In this document: in pieces, positions 1 through 8,909 of the stretch | Layout: each line of letters begins with the position of its first letter | Position numbering within the stretch: the first letter of the stretch is position 1 | From: Rhizophagus prolifer | Taxonomy: Eukaryota; Glomeromycota; Glomeromycetes; Glomerales; Glomeraceae | Direction: 5' to 3' | Assembly (NCBI GenBank): GCA_019425655.1 | Contig: NQWY01024837.1 | Coordinates: 1-64,000 of the forward strand | Length of the DNA: 64,000 nt | Notes under the pieces: generated by a model | What the model was told of the DNA's origin: nothing | The model's database searches: none | Seen by the model: the letters and a program-made list of their open reading frames with translations, nothing else | Made by a program: the position numbers and the translations under genes

Positions 1-10
1 GTTGCAAAAA

Positions 11-42
11 TAAACCACTATAAAAACATCTATAGTGGTTTA
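11..42 (-). terminator. Intrinsic terminator of the aminotransferase gene
   Basis: A perfect 12-bp inverted repeat (TAAACCACTATA / TATAGTGGTTTA) around an 8-nt loop lies 9 bp past the stop codon of the minus-strand aminotransferase. A/T-rich flanks on both sides would let it work in either direction. Confidence 0.85.
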
Positions 43-51
43 TCAAATTAA

Positions 52-1242
52 TTAGAATTGTTCAACACAATCTTTGATTCGTCTCATTGCTTCTCGCAGT
101 TCTTTTTCCGAAGCTGCATAAGAAAAACGAATACATTCGGGGCTTCCGAAACTAACACCGCCAACACAAGCAACATTGGCATTTTCTAATAGAAACATTG
201 CGAAATCATCAGAATCTTTGATTTCAGTTCCATTCAAATTCTTACCGATGAAGTAAGAAATATCCGGGAAGAAATAGAATGCACTTTTTGGAAGGTTGCA
301 TTTGAAACCTTTGATATCTTTCATTAAATCGAAAACCAAATCACGTCTTTTATGGAATTCGGTAATCATATATTGTAATTCTGACGGATCCATCTGTAAA
401 GCCGTAATAGAAGCTCTTTGCGCTATTGTATTCGCACCGCTGGTCATTTGGCCCTGGACTTTGTCACAAGCCTTCGCTAACCAGTCAGGGCATGCCGAAT
501 AACCGATTCTCCAGCCTGTCATAGCAAAAGCTTTGCTCATACCATTGATTACAGCGGTTTGCTCATAAACCTGAGGAAAGCTCGCAATAGAAACGTGTTC
601 ACCTTCATAATTAATAAATTCATAGATTTCATCGGAAATGATTGTAATCTCAGGATATTTTGCAATAACATCAGCAATTGACTCCAATTCTTCTTTGGTG
701 TAGAAACTACCCGATGGGTTACAAGGCGAACTATAAAGCAGGGCTTTAGTCTTTGGTGTAATGGCTTTTTCTAATTGCTCCGCTGTAATTTTGAATTCCG
801 TATCAATAGATGTCTGGATAAAAACCGAAGTTCCCCCAACCAATTTTACCATCTCATCATAACTTACCCAATATGGCGCGGGTAAAATAACTTCGTCACC
901 GTCATTAATGATCGCAGACAAAACATTAATGATAGATTGTTTTGCACCATTGGAAACACAAATTTGTGTTGGTTTATAATCCAGCTGATTATCTCTTTTT
1001 AGTTTTTCTGATATGGCTTGTCTCAGTTCCAAAAAACCGGGAACGGGCGAGTAGTGGCTATAATTTTCATTAATGGCATCAAAAGCAGCTTGTTTGATTT
1101 TTTGAGGAACATCAAAATCCGGTTCGCCCAAAGTTAAACTAATTACATCTATTCCGGCGGCTTTCATCTCACGCGCTTTGTTACTCATTACGAAGGTCTG
1201 AGAATAACTCAGTCTGTTCAGTCTATCAGAAATTTTACTCAT
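52..1242 (-). CDS. Pyridoxal-phosphate-dependent aminotransferase, aspartate aminotransferase-like (class I/II)
   Basis: A 396-residue fold-type I PLP enzyme of usual length. Visible motifs are the N-terminal LGEPDFD segment that contacts substrate, SNGAKQ (about residue 98), YSSPCNPSG (about 170), the cofactor-binding Asp in ISDEIYE (about 203), the Schiff-base lysine in NGMSKAFAMTGWR (about 237) and the C-terminal arginine in IRFSYA. It probably transfers the amino group between aspartate and 2-oxoglutarate in the cytosol. Exact substrate range cannot be read from sequence, since aromatic and prephenate aminotransferases of this subgroup look alike. It is monocistronic, between a terminator and a divergent promoter region shared with a regulator gene. 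The ATG start gives the expected N-terminus. Confidence 0.93.
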   Translation of the reverse strand: MSKISDRLNRLSYSQTFVMSNKAREMKAAGIDVISLTLGEPDFDVPQKIKQAAFDAINENYSHYSPVPGFLELRQAISEKLKRDNQLDYKPTQICVSNGAKQSIINVLSAIINDGDEVILPAPYWVSYDEMVKLVGGTSVFIQTSIDTEFKITAEQLEKAITPKTKALLYSSPCNPSGSFYTKEELESIADVIAKYPEITIISDEIYEFINYEGEHVSIASFPQVYEQTAVINGMSKAFAMTGWRIGYSACPDWLAKACDKVQGQMTSGANTIAQRASITALQMDPSELQYMITEFHKRRDLVFDLMKDIKGFKCNLPKSAFYFFPDISYFIGKNLNGTEIKDSDDFAMFLLENANVACVGGVSFGSPECIRFSYAASEKELREAMRRIKDCVEQF

Positions 1243-1267
1243 TATGTATTACGATTAGATTCAATCA

Positions 1268-1275
1268 CAAATATA
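1268..1275 (-). promoter_or_regulatory. Bacteroidota -7 promoter element of the aminotransferase gene
   Basis: Read on the minus strand this is TATATTTG, an exact match to the Bacteroidota -7 box TAnnTTTG, ending 25 bp before the ATG. No well-spaced -33 TTG is obvious, so the call rests on the -7 box alone. Confidence 0.45.
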
Positions 1276-1473
1276 ATTTTTTATAATCAATAACCTAAAC
1301 AAGTAGCATATTAAAATAAAAATTATTATAACCCTGATGTCAATAAAAAATATTTGCAAAAAAATGCTTCTGAAAATTAATTCGGTGTTGAAAATAAATA
1401 TAGATTTGATTTGAAAACTTCAAACACTTGTTTATAATTAATAACAAGATAGAATATTTTAGGCAACCCATTA

Positions 1474-2724
1474 ATGAATTTTAATTTTACGAAATATTTT
1501 TCAGCTCTTTTAATACTATTTTTCATTTTTATTAATGCAAAAAAAATAGACCTGCATTCTATTGAGGAAGAAATCATCCAATATAATAGAGAAGGAAAAC
1601 ATAAGCTATCACAAAAGAAACTATCTGATATTTTACTTAACGGTGATCTAACAAAAGAAGAAGAAGGTAATATTCTTTTTCTAATGGCAACTACATATCG
1701 CAGCGTCAATGATTATATGATGTGTATCGAATATCTCAATCGTTCCAATTCAATTGCCAGACAACTACCTCCGGACAATATCCTGAGAATGAAAATAGAT
1801 TATGAATATGCCTTTGTCTATTTTGATAATAACGATTACGAAAAAGCGGAAGAAGCCATGAAAAGGATTGCTTCAAAAAATTATGTCAACGCTTTTCCGG
1901 AAGACAATTCCTATATACTGATGCAAGAAGGTTACCTTTTCATGATCAAAAAAAAATACAATGAAGCTGAAAAAAAGTATTACGAAGCCATGGATATCAT
2001 GGAAAATGCGAATACATGCAATGTGCCTATAGTTTATGTAAAGCTTATGAACCTGTATGGGAAAAGGAAAGACATAGGAAAAGCAGAGGAGGCATACAAA
2101 GAGAGCATGCAGATTTCCGATAGCTGTAACATTTTAAAATACAAAATCTTAGCCTCATCCGAAATGGAAAAAATCTATAAGGAGAATAATCTTTTTGCGA
2201 AAGCCTACCTAATTGGTTCAAAGCTTGATTCACTTCGCAGATTGGAAAATCAGGATGTTAAGATCTCCGAGATGCATATTGTTGATAAGGCACTTACTGA
2301 AAAAGAGCAGATCATAAAAGAAGAATCAGATATTTGGAAAAGAACTGTTGTTTTAATTGTCCTGATTTTATTATCCGTTTTAATTGCTTACTATTTATTC
2401 AGAAAAAATAAAAAAATAAAAAAGGACAGGTTGAGGATGAAGGAAGAAATTGAGCAAATGAAAGAAGAGCTCAACCAGTATTCTCAAAATTCGTCTGACG
2501 AAAAAATTCTAAATCCTGAACTTGATTTATTATTAAATTCTAACAAATTAACCGACCGCCAGAAAGATCTTTTGATACTTTTAGCAGATGGATTGTCCAA
2601 CAAGGAAATTGCCGAAAAACTTTTTATAAGTGAAAATACTGTTAAGTATCATACCAAGAATATTTATAATATTTTGGACATTAAAGATCGGAAAGATTTC
2701 TTCAAAAAATTGAGAAATAATTAA
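1474..2724 (+). CDS. Membrane-anchored TPR protein with C-terminal LuxR-type DNA-binding domain
   Basis: A 416-residue one-component regulator. It has an N-terminal signal or membrane segment (residues 5-22), a long helical region with TPR-like repeats (about 30-270) probably outside the inner membrane, a transmembrane helix near 290-308 (VVLIVLILLSVLIAYYL), a charged coiled stretch, and a GerE/LuxR helix-turn-helix at about 353-416. The HTH carries LTDRQKDLLILLADGLSNKE and ENTVKYHTKNI. This architecture is common in Flavobacteria, where such proteins are thought to sense cell-surface signals and control transcription directly; the signal here is unknown. It lies upstream of a giant secreted protein on the same strand, separated by a terminator. 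A paired direct repeat sits just after its stop, and a regulatory link between the two genes is inference. Confidence 0.85.
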   Translation: MNFNFTKYFSALLILFFIFINAKKIDLHSIEEEIIQYNREGKHKLSQKKLSDILLNGDLTKEEEGNILFLMATTYRSVNDYMMCIEYLNRSNSIARQLPPDNILRMKIDYEYAFVYFDNNDYEKAEEAMKRIASKNYVNAFPEDNSYILMQEGYLFMIKKKYNEAEKKYYEAMDIMENANTCNVPIVYVKLMNLYGKRKDIGKAEEAYKESMQISDSCNILKYKILASSEMEKIYKENNLFAKAYLIGSKLDSLRRLENQDVKISEMHIVDKALTEKEQIIKEESDIWKRTVVLIVLILLSVLIAYYLFRKNKKIKKDRLRMKEEIEQMKEELNQYSQNSSDEKILNPELDLLLNSNKLTDRQKDLLILLADGLSNKEIAEKLFISENTVKYHTKNIYNILDIKDRKDFFKKLRNN

Positions 2725-2730
2725 TTTTCG

Positions 2731-2780
2731 ACCTACTACATTTCCCCTACATCTACGTAAAAACACCTACTACATTGCCC
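2731..2780 (+). repeat. Paired direct repeat ACCTACTACATTnCCC between the regulator and adhesin genes
   Basis: Two 16-bp copies (2731-2746 and 2765-2780) differ at one base and sit 34 bp apart. They lie in the 335-bp gap between the LuxR-type gene and the adhesin-like gene. They could be a regulator-binding site, but position alone supports that. The rest of the gap holds a terminator and AT-rich leader sequence. Confidence 0.6.
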
Positions 2781-2788
2781 ATACAAAG

Positions 2789-2810
2789 ACTATCCCAAAG
2801 GATAGTTTTT
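2789..2810 (+). terminator. Intrinsic terminator after the LuxR-type regulator
   Basis: The hairpin ACTATCC-caaa-GGATAGT is followed by a T run. It lies 64 bp past the regulator stop and about 250 bp before the adhesin start, so the two genes are probably transcribed separately. Confidence 0.65.
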
Positions 2811-3059
2811 GCTTTAAACACAGGGTTTTCCGCTCCAAAACTTGTACGTCTTACAGTATTATTAATAATATTGCAACCGGATTGGTAAAAATATAATAGC
2901 AGATAAGTTCTGCTTGCGAACAAACTATCCATTTTGTAAGGATAAACCTCCTTAAAATCACCTGAAATTTTCAAGGAGCAGATTTATTACCGTATGATAA
3001 TATGGATGCAAAATATGCAATTTAATTTTGCACGCTCAAATTTTTATAAATCATCGATT

Positions 3060-6000
3060 ATGAAAAAAAACTATTTTTTATTCTTTGCAATACTATTTGC
3101 AAATTTATTTTTTGGACAATCAGATTTAGTTAAATGGGGATTAACCTCAAATGGAAATGTAACTTACAGCGATAGCCGTGTAACAGCAACAGCTATTACC
3201 ACTAGTCAAAATCCGATCTCTTACAGCGCACAAGGAATGACTGTAACAGGTTGGAATAATAGTAATGTAGAACACTATCGTTATTTTGGATTTTCCGTAA
3301 GTTCTTCTAACGGAAATCAGGTAAAAATCTCTAATCTTGCTTTTGAACAGGACAAAACCAACCCTGGCCCAACACATTATACTATCAGGTATTACGTTGC
3401 ACCGAATAATAATGCCATAGATGATTATACATACATGTATAATGTAGGTTCTACAATATTGGTTAATAACGAATCGATTAATGCTAATGCTGCCAAGAAT
3501 ATTCCTCTTAATATAACATTGTCAGGAACACAGACTCTTGTTATACGTTTCTATTCGTCGGGTAATAACTGGAATGGTGGCTGGATAATCAAAGCTAATA
3601 CTCTAAAGTTAACTGAAACTCAAGCAACTGTTCCTGTAGCAAACAACGATTCTTATTCTGTTTATAAAAATAATGCCACCAACCTGAACATTCTTTCAAA
3701 CGATACTTCAGGTTCAGCTATAAGCGGGATAACAATCACACAACAACCCGCACATGGAACTTTAACTGTGAACGGAACAACTGATGTAACTTATACTCCA
3801 ACATCCGGATATGAAGGTGCGGACACATTTAAATACAAAGCAGTCAATACCACAGGATCCTCCAATGAAGCAACAGTTAGCTTAAATGTGATTGCTGCTG
3901 TTCCGGTTGCAAATAATGACTCGTATAATGTTTATAATTTCACCGATACCAACCTTAATATCTTAAGCAATGATACTTCAACACTTGCGATAACCGGTAT
4001 AACAATTACTCAACAGCCTTCACACGGAACAGTAACTGTAAACGGAACAAGCAATGTGACTTACAAATCTGTCGCAGGTTATGTAGGAGCGGATTCGTTC
4101 AAATACCAGGTAAGCAATATAACAGGACCTTCTAATGAAGCTTCTGTGAGCATTTCAGTTGCACAGGATCCTAATACAGCTGTACCGGTAGCTAACAATG
4201 ATTCCTATACGGTTTATAAGAATAACAATTCAAATTTTAATGTTTTAAGCAATGACACTTCTGTTCTTACTATTACAGGAGTTACGATTACCCAGCAACC
4301 TGCACATGGAACATTGACTGTTAATGGAACTACAAATATTACCTACAAGCCGGAAACCGGTTACGGAGGAGCAGATACATTCAAATATAAAGCAGTTAAT
4401 GCAACGGGACCTTCCAATGAGGCTACTGTAAGCATCAATGTTGTGGATAACGTTAATTCGGTTTTAGCACGTTGGAACAAGTCAGATTTTTCACCAAACA
4501 GATACAATGATAATATCACGGTTGGGAATATGACTTCAACAGCCAATCTTTCTTATGTTCAGTATATCAGTGCGAGTGGTTATAATGCATTCCACACAAC
4601 AGGCTGGCCTGATAAAAATGTTGAAACAATTGATAAGAGTAAGTATATTCAGTTTACCATAAGTCCGAAAAATGGTTATAAATTATACCTCTCTGATTTC
4701 AGTTTTCTTTGCAGAATGGAATCGGGTGATGCAAGAATTAAAATTGACTATTCTTTGAACAGTAATTTCACAACAGCATACAATGTATTGCCAGAAACAA
4801 CAATTACTAATAGCATCTCTACAATCTCTGTTACAAACTTTTCAAGACCAATTGCAACAGACGGGCAAATTGTTTACCTGAGAATCTATGTTTATAATAC
4901 ATGGAATGCTTTTCAAATATTGCTGAATGATGGAGGGGCTAATGGTCCGGCGTTCTCGGGATATACAGAATTCAGTTCTACTGCGCCGATTGCCTATAAC
5001 GATACGGTAAGCAATATTGTTAATAATGATGTCGATATCAATGTTTTGATTAATGATGATTACAGCAACAAGATTAATTCATTAACATATACACAGCCGT
5101 CTCATGGAACAACTAGCTTAAATGCTGACAAAACGATCAACTATATTCCGGCTAAAGATTATGTTGGTACAGATTCTTTCTCATATTATATCACGAATGA
5201 ATATGGCGTTTCCAACACAGCAACTGTAAGTATCAATAATGTTCCGAACGCAACTTCACCTTTGATTCGTTGGGATCAGAATAATTTTACAGCAACCACG
5301 TTTCAATCATTCATCAATTCAACAACAATGACAACTGCTGGTGGTGTAACTGTTAATGTGGGTGGTGAGACCAATCCGAAGGCTTATTATCTTGTAAGCC
5401 AGAATAATGGAACAGGAAGCCCAATCAATACTTCCAAATACACTCAATTCATCCTGGACAATATCAGTCCAAACAAAACAATTGAGCCAAAGACTTTCAG
5501 CTATATTGCAAAAGGGACTGATGGTGCGATTTATGAATTGCGTTATTCAAAAAATGCGGATTTTTCAGATTATACTGTAATGGGAACAGGAACGGTCACT
5601 AACAATTATACGCTGAAAACATTAAATTTCAGCAATACATTGAAAGTAGGACCGGGTGAGAAAGTTTATGTAAGATTATATCTTTATAATACGGATTATG
5701 TACAATATGTTTTCCAGTATCTTCCTGGTGGCTCTGGCCCTGAGATTGACGGTATTTTTTACAATTATGTTTTTGCTTCTAATGATACAACCTGGCTAAA
5801 TGCAGCTAATCCTCATTGGAATAATGGAATACCTACCGCAACTAAGAATGCAATCATTGAAACTAGTTACGATACTGCAACTTATGGTAACTTCGAAAGT
5901 AATAATTTGACAATTAATCCGGGAGGAACATTGACTGTCAATGCTGGAGGATATATAACGATTAACGGACAAATTGCGAACAAAAATACTGCGACAGGTT

Positions 6001-7448
6001 CATTTGTTATAGAGCACAATGCTAACCTTTTACAAAAGAATAATGCTCAGAATACCGGAAATGTAACTGTTAAAAAATCTGCCATTATCCCGAAAATGGG
6101 TTATAACTATTGGTCTTCACCAGTAATAGGACAAAACCTTTATCAGTTTTCCGAAGGTTATAACCAGGCAACAACAACGGGAACAGGAACCCCTTGGAAC
6201 AGATTCTATGTTTACAATGAAGCTAATGATTATTTTGTAACAACCATTGCAAATGAGATTACGCTGAATTCTTCATCTGTATTCCAACCCGCAAGAGGAT
6301 ATGCGATCCGAGGAAAAAACAGTTTCCCGGAAACAGTTACAACAACATCTGCAACATCACAATTTGAATTTGTTGGTATTCCTCAAAATGGCGATGTTAC
6401 TTCGTACAATCTCAAGTGGACGAGCGCAGTGAGAGGATATAACTTAGTTGGAAATCCTTATCCTTCTAATATTAGCTTCAGTGATTTTTATGCAGAAAAC
6501 AGTTCAAAAATCTATGGCGTTGCATATTTCTGGACCAATAATGACGGACAGGTAACATCTCAGCAGAGTAGCGGCTACAGCGGAAACAATTACGCAATCG
6601 CAACAGCTGTAGGAGGAACATCCGCAACCTATTTCGGTTACAATAACAGAAAACCTAATGGCAATATTTCTGTCGGTCAAGGATTTATAATTCAAACTAA
6701 ACAAGCCGGAAAAAATCAGCCCTTGGTATTCAAGAATTCTATGAGAAATTCCGATGCTGCAAATTATTATAACAAGACAAGTTCTCAGAAAAACAGATTT
6801 TGGTTAGAATTCAAATCACCAACCAATGTTAACAATGAAATATTGATCGGCTACGTTCCAAATGCAACTAATGGCTTTGACAACGATTATGATGCAGATC
6901 TGTTGGCAATCGGTAGTGACTCGTTTTGGAATGTTTTAGACAATCACAAATTGGCAATCCAGGCAAAAGATGAAAATTTCTCAGAAGAAGATGTTGTAAA
7001 ATTAGGATTCAAATCCTCCACATCAGGTAATTATACCATTTCCTTAACAGATAAGGACGGAATCTTCAAAACAAGCCAGACAATTTATTTGAAAGATAAG
7101 TATCTTAATAAAGTCATCAACATTACAGATAATGCTTATACTTTCTACACAAGCTCCGGACAGTATGAAGATAGATTCGAGGTGATCTACAAATCTTTGG
7201 AAACTTTAGGCATTGATAATAGTTTAAAAAACGGAATTATTATTTCTAAAGACTCTCAGAATTTTGTTATAAAATCCGATGATAATATTAATGAAGTAAG
7301 TCTTTATGATTCTGTCGGAAGATTATTATACAACACAAAAAATGCAAAAAAAGAAGTTTTGATTAATAAGACGAACCTTACAGAAGGGATGTACATTATA
7401 AAAGTGAATTCTAGAAATACAACGATGACCAAAAAAGTTTTAAAATAA
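3060..7448 (+). CDS. Very large secreted adhesin-like protein with tandem Ig/cadherin-like repeats and T9SS sorting domain
   Basis: About 1,462 residues from the ATG at 3060, chosen because it starts a clean signal peptide (MKKNYFLFFAILFANLFFGQ); an upstream in-frame ATG at 2994 adds an unlikely leader. Domains in order: signal peptide; a beta-rich N-terminal module; three adjacent repeats of about 90 residues starting VPVANNDSY (nucleotides about 3634, 3900 and 4183) with the recurring pattern QQPAHGTLTVNGT and GADTFKYKA; beta-rich modules; a fourth, more diverged repeat near 4983; a long region with many aromatic and asparagine residues; and a C-terminal type A sorting domain (YDSVGRLL through GMYIIKVN, ending TKKVLK). 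It is predicted to be exported by T9SS and kept on the cell surface, perhaps in adhesion. The ligand is unknown. Confidence 0.85.
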   Translation: MKKNYFLFFAILFANLFFGQSDLVKWGLTSNGNVTYSDSRVTATAITTSQNPISYSAQGMTVTGWNNSNVEHYRYFGFSVSSSNGNQVKISNLAFEQDKTNPGPTHYTIRYYVAPNNNAIDDYTYMYNVGSTILVNNESINANAAKNIPLNITLSGTQTLVIRFYSSGNNWNGGWIIKANTLKLTETQATVPVANNDSYSVYKNNATNLNILSNDTSGSAISGITITQQPAHGTLTVNGTTDVTYTPTSGYEGADTFKYKAVNTTGSSNEATVSLNVIAAVPVANNDSYNVYNFTDTNLNILSNDTSTLAITGITITQQPSHGTVTVNGTSNVTYKSVAGYVGADSFKYQVSNITGPSNEASVSISVAQDPNTAVPVANNDSYTVYKNNNSNFNVLSNDTSVLTITGVTITQQPAHGTLTVNGTTNITYKPETGYGGADTFKYKAVNATGPSNEATVSINVVDNVNSVLARWNKSDFSPNRYNDNITVGNMTSTANLSYVQYISASGYNAFHTTGWPDKNVETIDKSKYIQFTISPKNGYKLYLSDFSFLCRMESGDARIKIDYSLNSNFTTAYNVLPETTITNSISTISVTNFSRPIATDGQIVYLRIYVYNTWNAFQILLNDGGANGPAFSGYTEFSSTAPIAYNDTVSNIVNNDVDINVLINDDYSNKINSLTYTQPSHGTTSLNADKTINYIPAKDYVGTDSFSYYITNEYGVSNTATVSINNVPNATSPLIRWDQNNFTATTFQSFINSTTMTTAGGVTVNVGGETNPKAYYLVSQNNGTGSPINTSKYTQFILDNISPNKTIEPKTFSYIAKGTDGAIYELRYSKNADFSDYTVMGTGTVTNNYTLKTLNFSNTLKVGPGEKVYVRLYLYNTDYVQYVFQYLPGGSGPEIDGIFYNYVFASNDTTWLNAANPHWNNGIPTATKNAIIETSYDTATYGNFESNNLTINPGGTLTVNAGGYITINGQIANKNTATGSFVIEHNANLLQKNNAQNTGNVTVKKSAIIPKMGYNYWSSPVIGQNLYQFSEGYNQATTTGTGTPWNRFYVYNEANDYFVTTIANEITLNSSSVFQPARGYAIRGKNSFPETVTTTSATSQFEFVGIPQNGDVTSYNLKWTSAVRGYNLVGNPYPSNISFSDFYAENSSKIYGVAYFWTNNDGQVTSQQSSGYSGNNYAIATAVGGTSATYFGYNNRKPNGNISVGQGFIIQTKQAGKNQPLVFKNSMRNSDAANYYNKTSSQKNRFWLEFKSPTNVNNEILIGYVPNATNGFDNDYDADLLAIGSDSFWNVLDNHKLAIQAKDENFSEEDVVKLGFKSSTSGNYTISLTDKDGIFKTSQTIYLKDKYLNKVINITDNAYTFYTSSGQYEDRFEVIYKSLETLGIDNSLKNGIIISKDSQNFVIKSDDNINEVSLYDSVGRLLYNTKNAKKEVLINKTNLTEGMYIIKVNSRNTTMTKKVLK

Positions 7449-7471
7449 CACATTAAAACTTTGAAATTTAG

Positions 7472-7506
7472 AAACCGCCAAAAATCATTTTTTGGTGGTT
7501 TTTTAT
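7472..7506 (+). terminator. Intrinsic terminator after the adhesin gene
   Basis: ACCGCCAAAAA pairs with TTTTTGGTGGT (one G-T pair) and is followed by a T-rich run, 24 bp past the stop codon. Confidence 0.8.
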
Positions 7507-7551
7507 TTGATTGTAATTAATAATTAAGAAATCTTTTCATAATTTCGCCTT

Positions 7552-8187
7552 ATGTCTTTAGATTTAATTTTAAAATATTTCCCCGATATTACCAGTGAGC
7601 AAAAAAATCAATTTGCCGAACTCGAAACCTTGTACAAAGACTGGAATGAAAAAATTAATGTGATTTCCAGAAAAGACACAGATAGTCTCTATGAGAAACA
7701 TATTCTACATTCTTTAGGAATTGCGAAAGTGATGGAGTTTGCAGATGGGACTAAGGTTTTGGATATCGGAACCGGTGGCGGATTTCCCGGGATTCCTTTG
7801 GCTATTCTCTTTCCTAATGTCCATTTCACGCTGGTGGACAGCATCGGAAAAAAAATAACGGTAGTAAAAGGAGTTGCCGAGAGTCTTGGCCTGAAAAATG
7901 TTACAGCTTATCATATGAGAGCTGAACAACTGAAAGAGAAATTTCATTTCGTGGTCAGCAGAGCGGTAACCCAAATGCCGGTTTTCTTAACGTGGCTGAG
8001 AGGAAAATTTGAAAAAGAACAAATCAATCCTAAGCACAATGGCGTCCTTTATTTGAAAGGTGGTGATCTCGCGGAAGAGCTTGCAGGATTGAAATGCGAG
8101 ATTTTCAATTTAAAAAATTATTTCGAAGGAGAATTTTTTGATACGAAAAAAGTAGTTTACCTGTCAAAAGGTCATTTTAATAACTAA
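7552..8187 (+). CDS. rsmG: 16S rRNA (guanine-N7)-methyltransferase RsmG (GidB)
   Basis: A 211-residue protein of the usual length. It has the SAM-binding glycine loop LDIGTGGGFPGIPLA (about residues 70-84), the acidic strand end FTLVDSIGKK that binds the ribose, and the family motif VVSRAVTQM. RsmG methylates N7 of G527 in the 530 loop of 16S rRNA, and its loss gives low-level streptomycin resistance in other bacteria. A small lipoprotein gene follows after 14 bp and may be cotranscribed. Confidence 0.96.
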   Translation: MSLDLILKYFPDITSEQKNQFAELETLYKDWNEKINVISRKDTDSLYEKHILHSLGIAKVMEFADGTKVLDIGTGGGFPGIPLAILFPNVHFTLVDSIGKKITVVKGVAESLGLKNVTAYHMRAEQLKEKFHFVVSRAVTQMPVFLTWLRGKFEKEQINPKHNGVLYLKGGDLAEELAGLKCEIFNLKNYFEGEFFDTKKVVYLSKGHFNN

Positions 8188-8201
8188 AATAAGAAACGAT
8201 T

Positions 8202-8621
8202 ATGAAGAATGTATTTATTTTATCAGTATTAGCCGTATTTTCAACAATGCTGATGTCTTGCCACGACAACGATGATTATTCGGAAATCACCAACGTTTAT
8301 GCAACCAAGGTGGACAGCGTTCACATCCCGATGGATACAATGGCGCTGGGCGTTATGCAGGAGATGAAGTTATATTCCACATTTACCAGAACCTGCGAAG
8401 GAATCTATAGCTACGATTATCAGTACACCAACGACTCTGTAAGAACAGTTGCCAATTTCGCTTACAAAACCAATGATGTTTGTGGCAGCGGAACCTATGT
8501 TGACGGAAGTAGGATTAACTTCAAACCAACAAAAACAGGAACTTACACATTCAAATTCTGGACAGGAAAAGACACCAGTGGAGCTAACACTTTCTTGGAA
8601 AGAAAAATAGTTGTTGAATAG
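8202..8621 (+). CDS. Small hypothetical lipoprotein
   Basis: A 139-residue protein with an N-terminal lipoprotein signal, MKNVFILSVLAVFSTMLMSC, with Cys20 as the lipidated residue. The mature part is rich in Tyr, Thr and Asp, looks like beta strands, and has one possible disulfide pair (TRTCEG and DVCGSG). I do not recognise a function. It begins 14 bp after rsmG. Residues after the Cys are CHDND, so there is no classic Lys-rich surface-export signal. Confidence 0.7.
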   Translation: MKNVFILSVLAVFSTMLMSCHDNDDYSEITNVYATKVDSVHIPMDTMALGVMQEMKLYSTFTRTCEGIYSYDYQYTNDSVRTVANFAYKTNDVCGSGTYVDGSRINFKPTKTGTYTFKFWTGKDTSGANTFLERKIVVE

Positions 8622-8628
8622 ATTTTAA

Positions 8629-8746
8629 GGAGCTTAATCCCGCTTTCAACTATATCTTTTTTGTTATTGCGAACAAAGTGAAGCCATTTATTAAAACATT
8701 CAGCCACGCAATAACAAAAAAGGATGCCGTTACAATCGGGGCTAGG
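8629..8746 (-). repeat. Dispersed palindromic intergenic repeat, copy 1
   Basis: Part of a 288-bp gap without a gene. A perfect 15-bp inverted repeat (8657-8671 TTTTTTGTTATTGCG and 8707-8721) forms the core. On the minus strand the outer part reads AGCCCCGATTGTAACGG then CTTTTTTGTT, and closes with AACAAAAAAG and an AAAGCGGGA tail. The same layout occurs on the plus strand at 25401-25478, so this is a dispersed repeat family. The rest of the gap is AT-rich with nothing recognised. Confidence 0.65.
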
Positions 8747-8883
8747 TTTGTCATTGCATAGGAATTCAAGTCCTTTGATGAGTTTACGCCTTTGCGAACT
8801 TAAAAACGATTAGTAGTTAAAATACCTTTGCGGACTTTGCGTTTAAAATATACTTCAAATCAGCAAAAAAATAATTAAATTGA

Positions 8884-8909
8884 GCCTTTAAGTTTTTAAA
8901 GGCTTTTTT
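8884..8909 (+). terminator. Terminator-like hairpin directly abutting the AddB-like start codon
   Basis: GCCTTTAA-gttt-TTAAAGGC followed by six T residues, with the ATG of the next gene immediately after. It could end transcription from rsmG and the lipoprotein gene, or act as an attenuator in the nuclease leader. No ribosome binding site is visible between hairpin and ATG. Confidence 0.6.
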
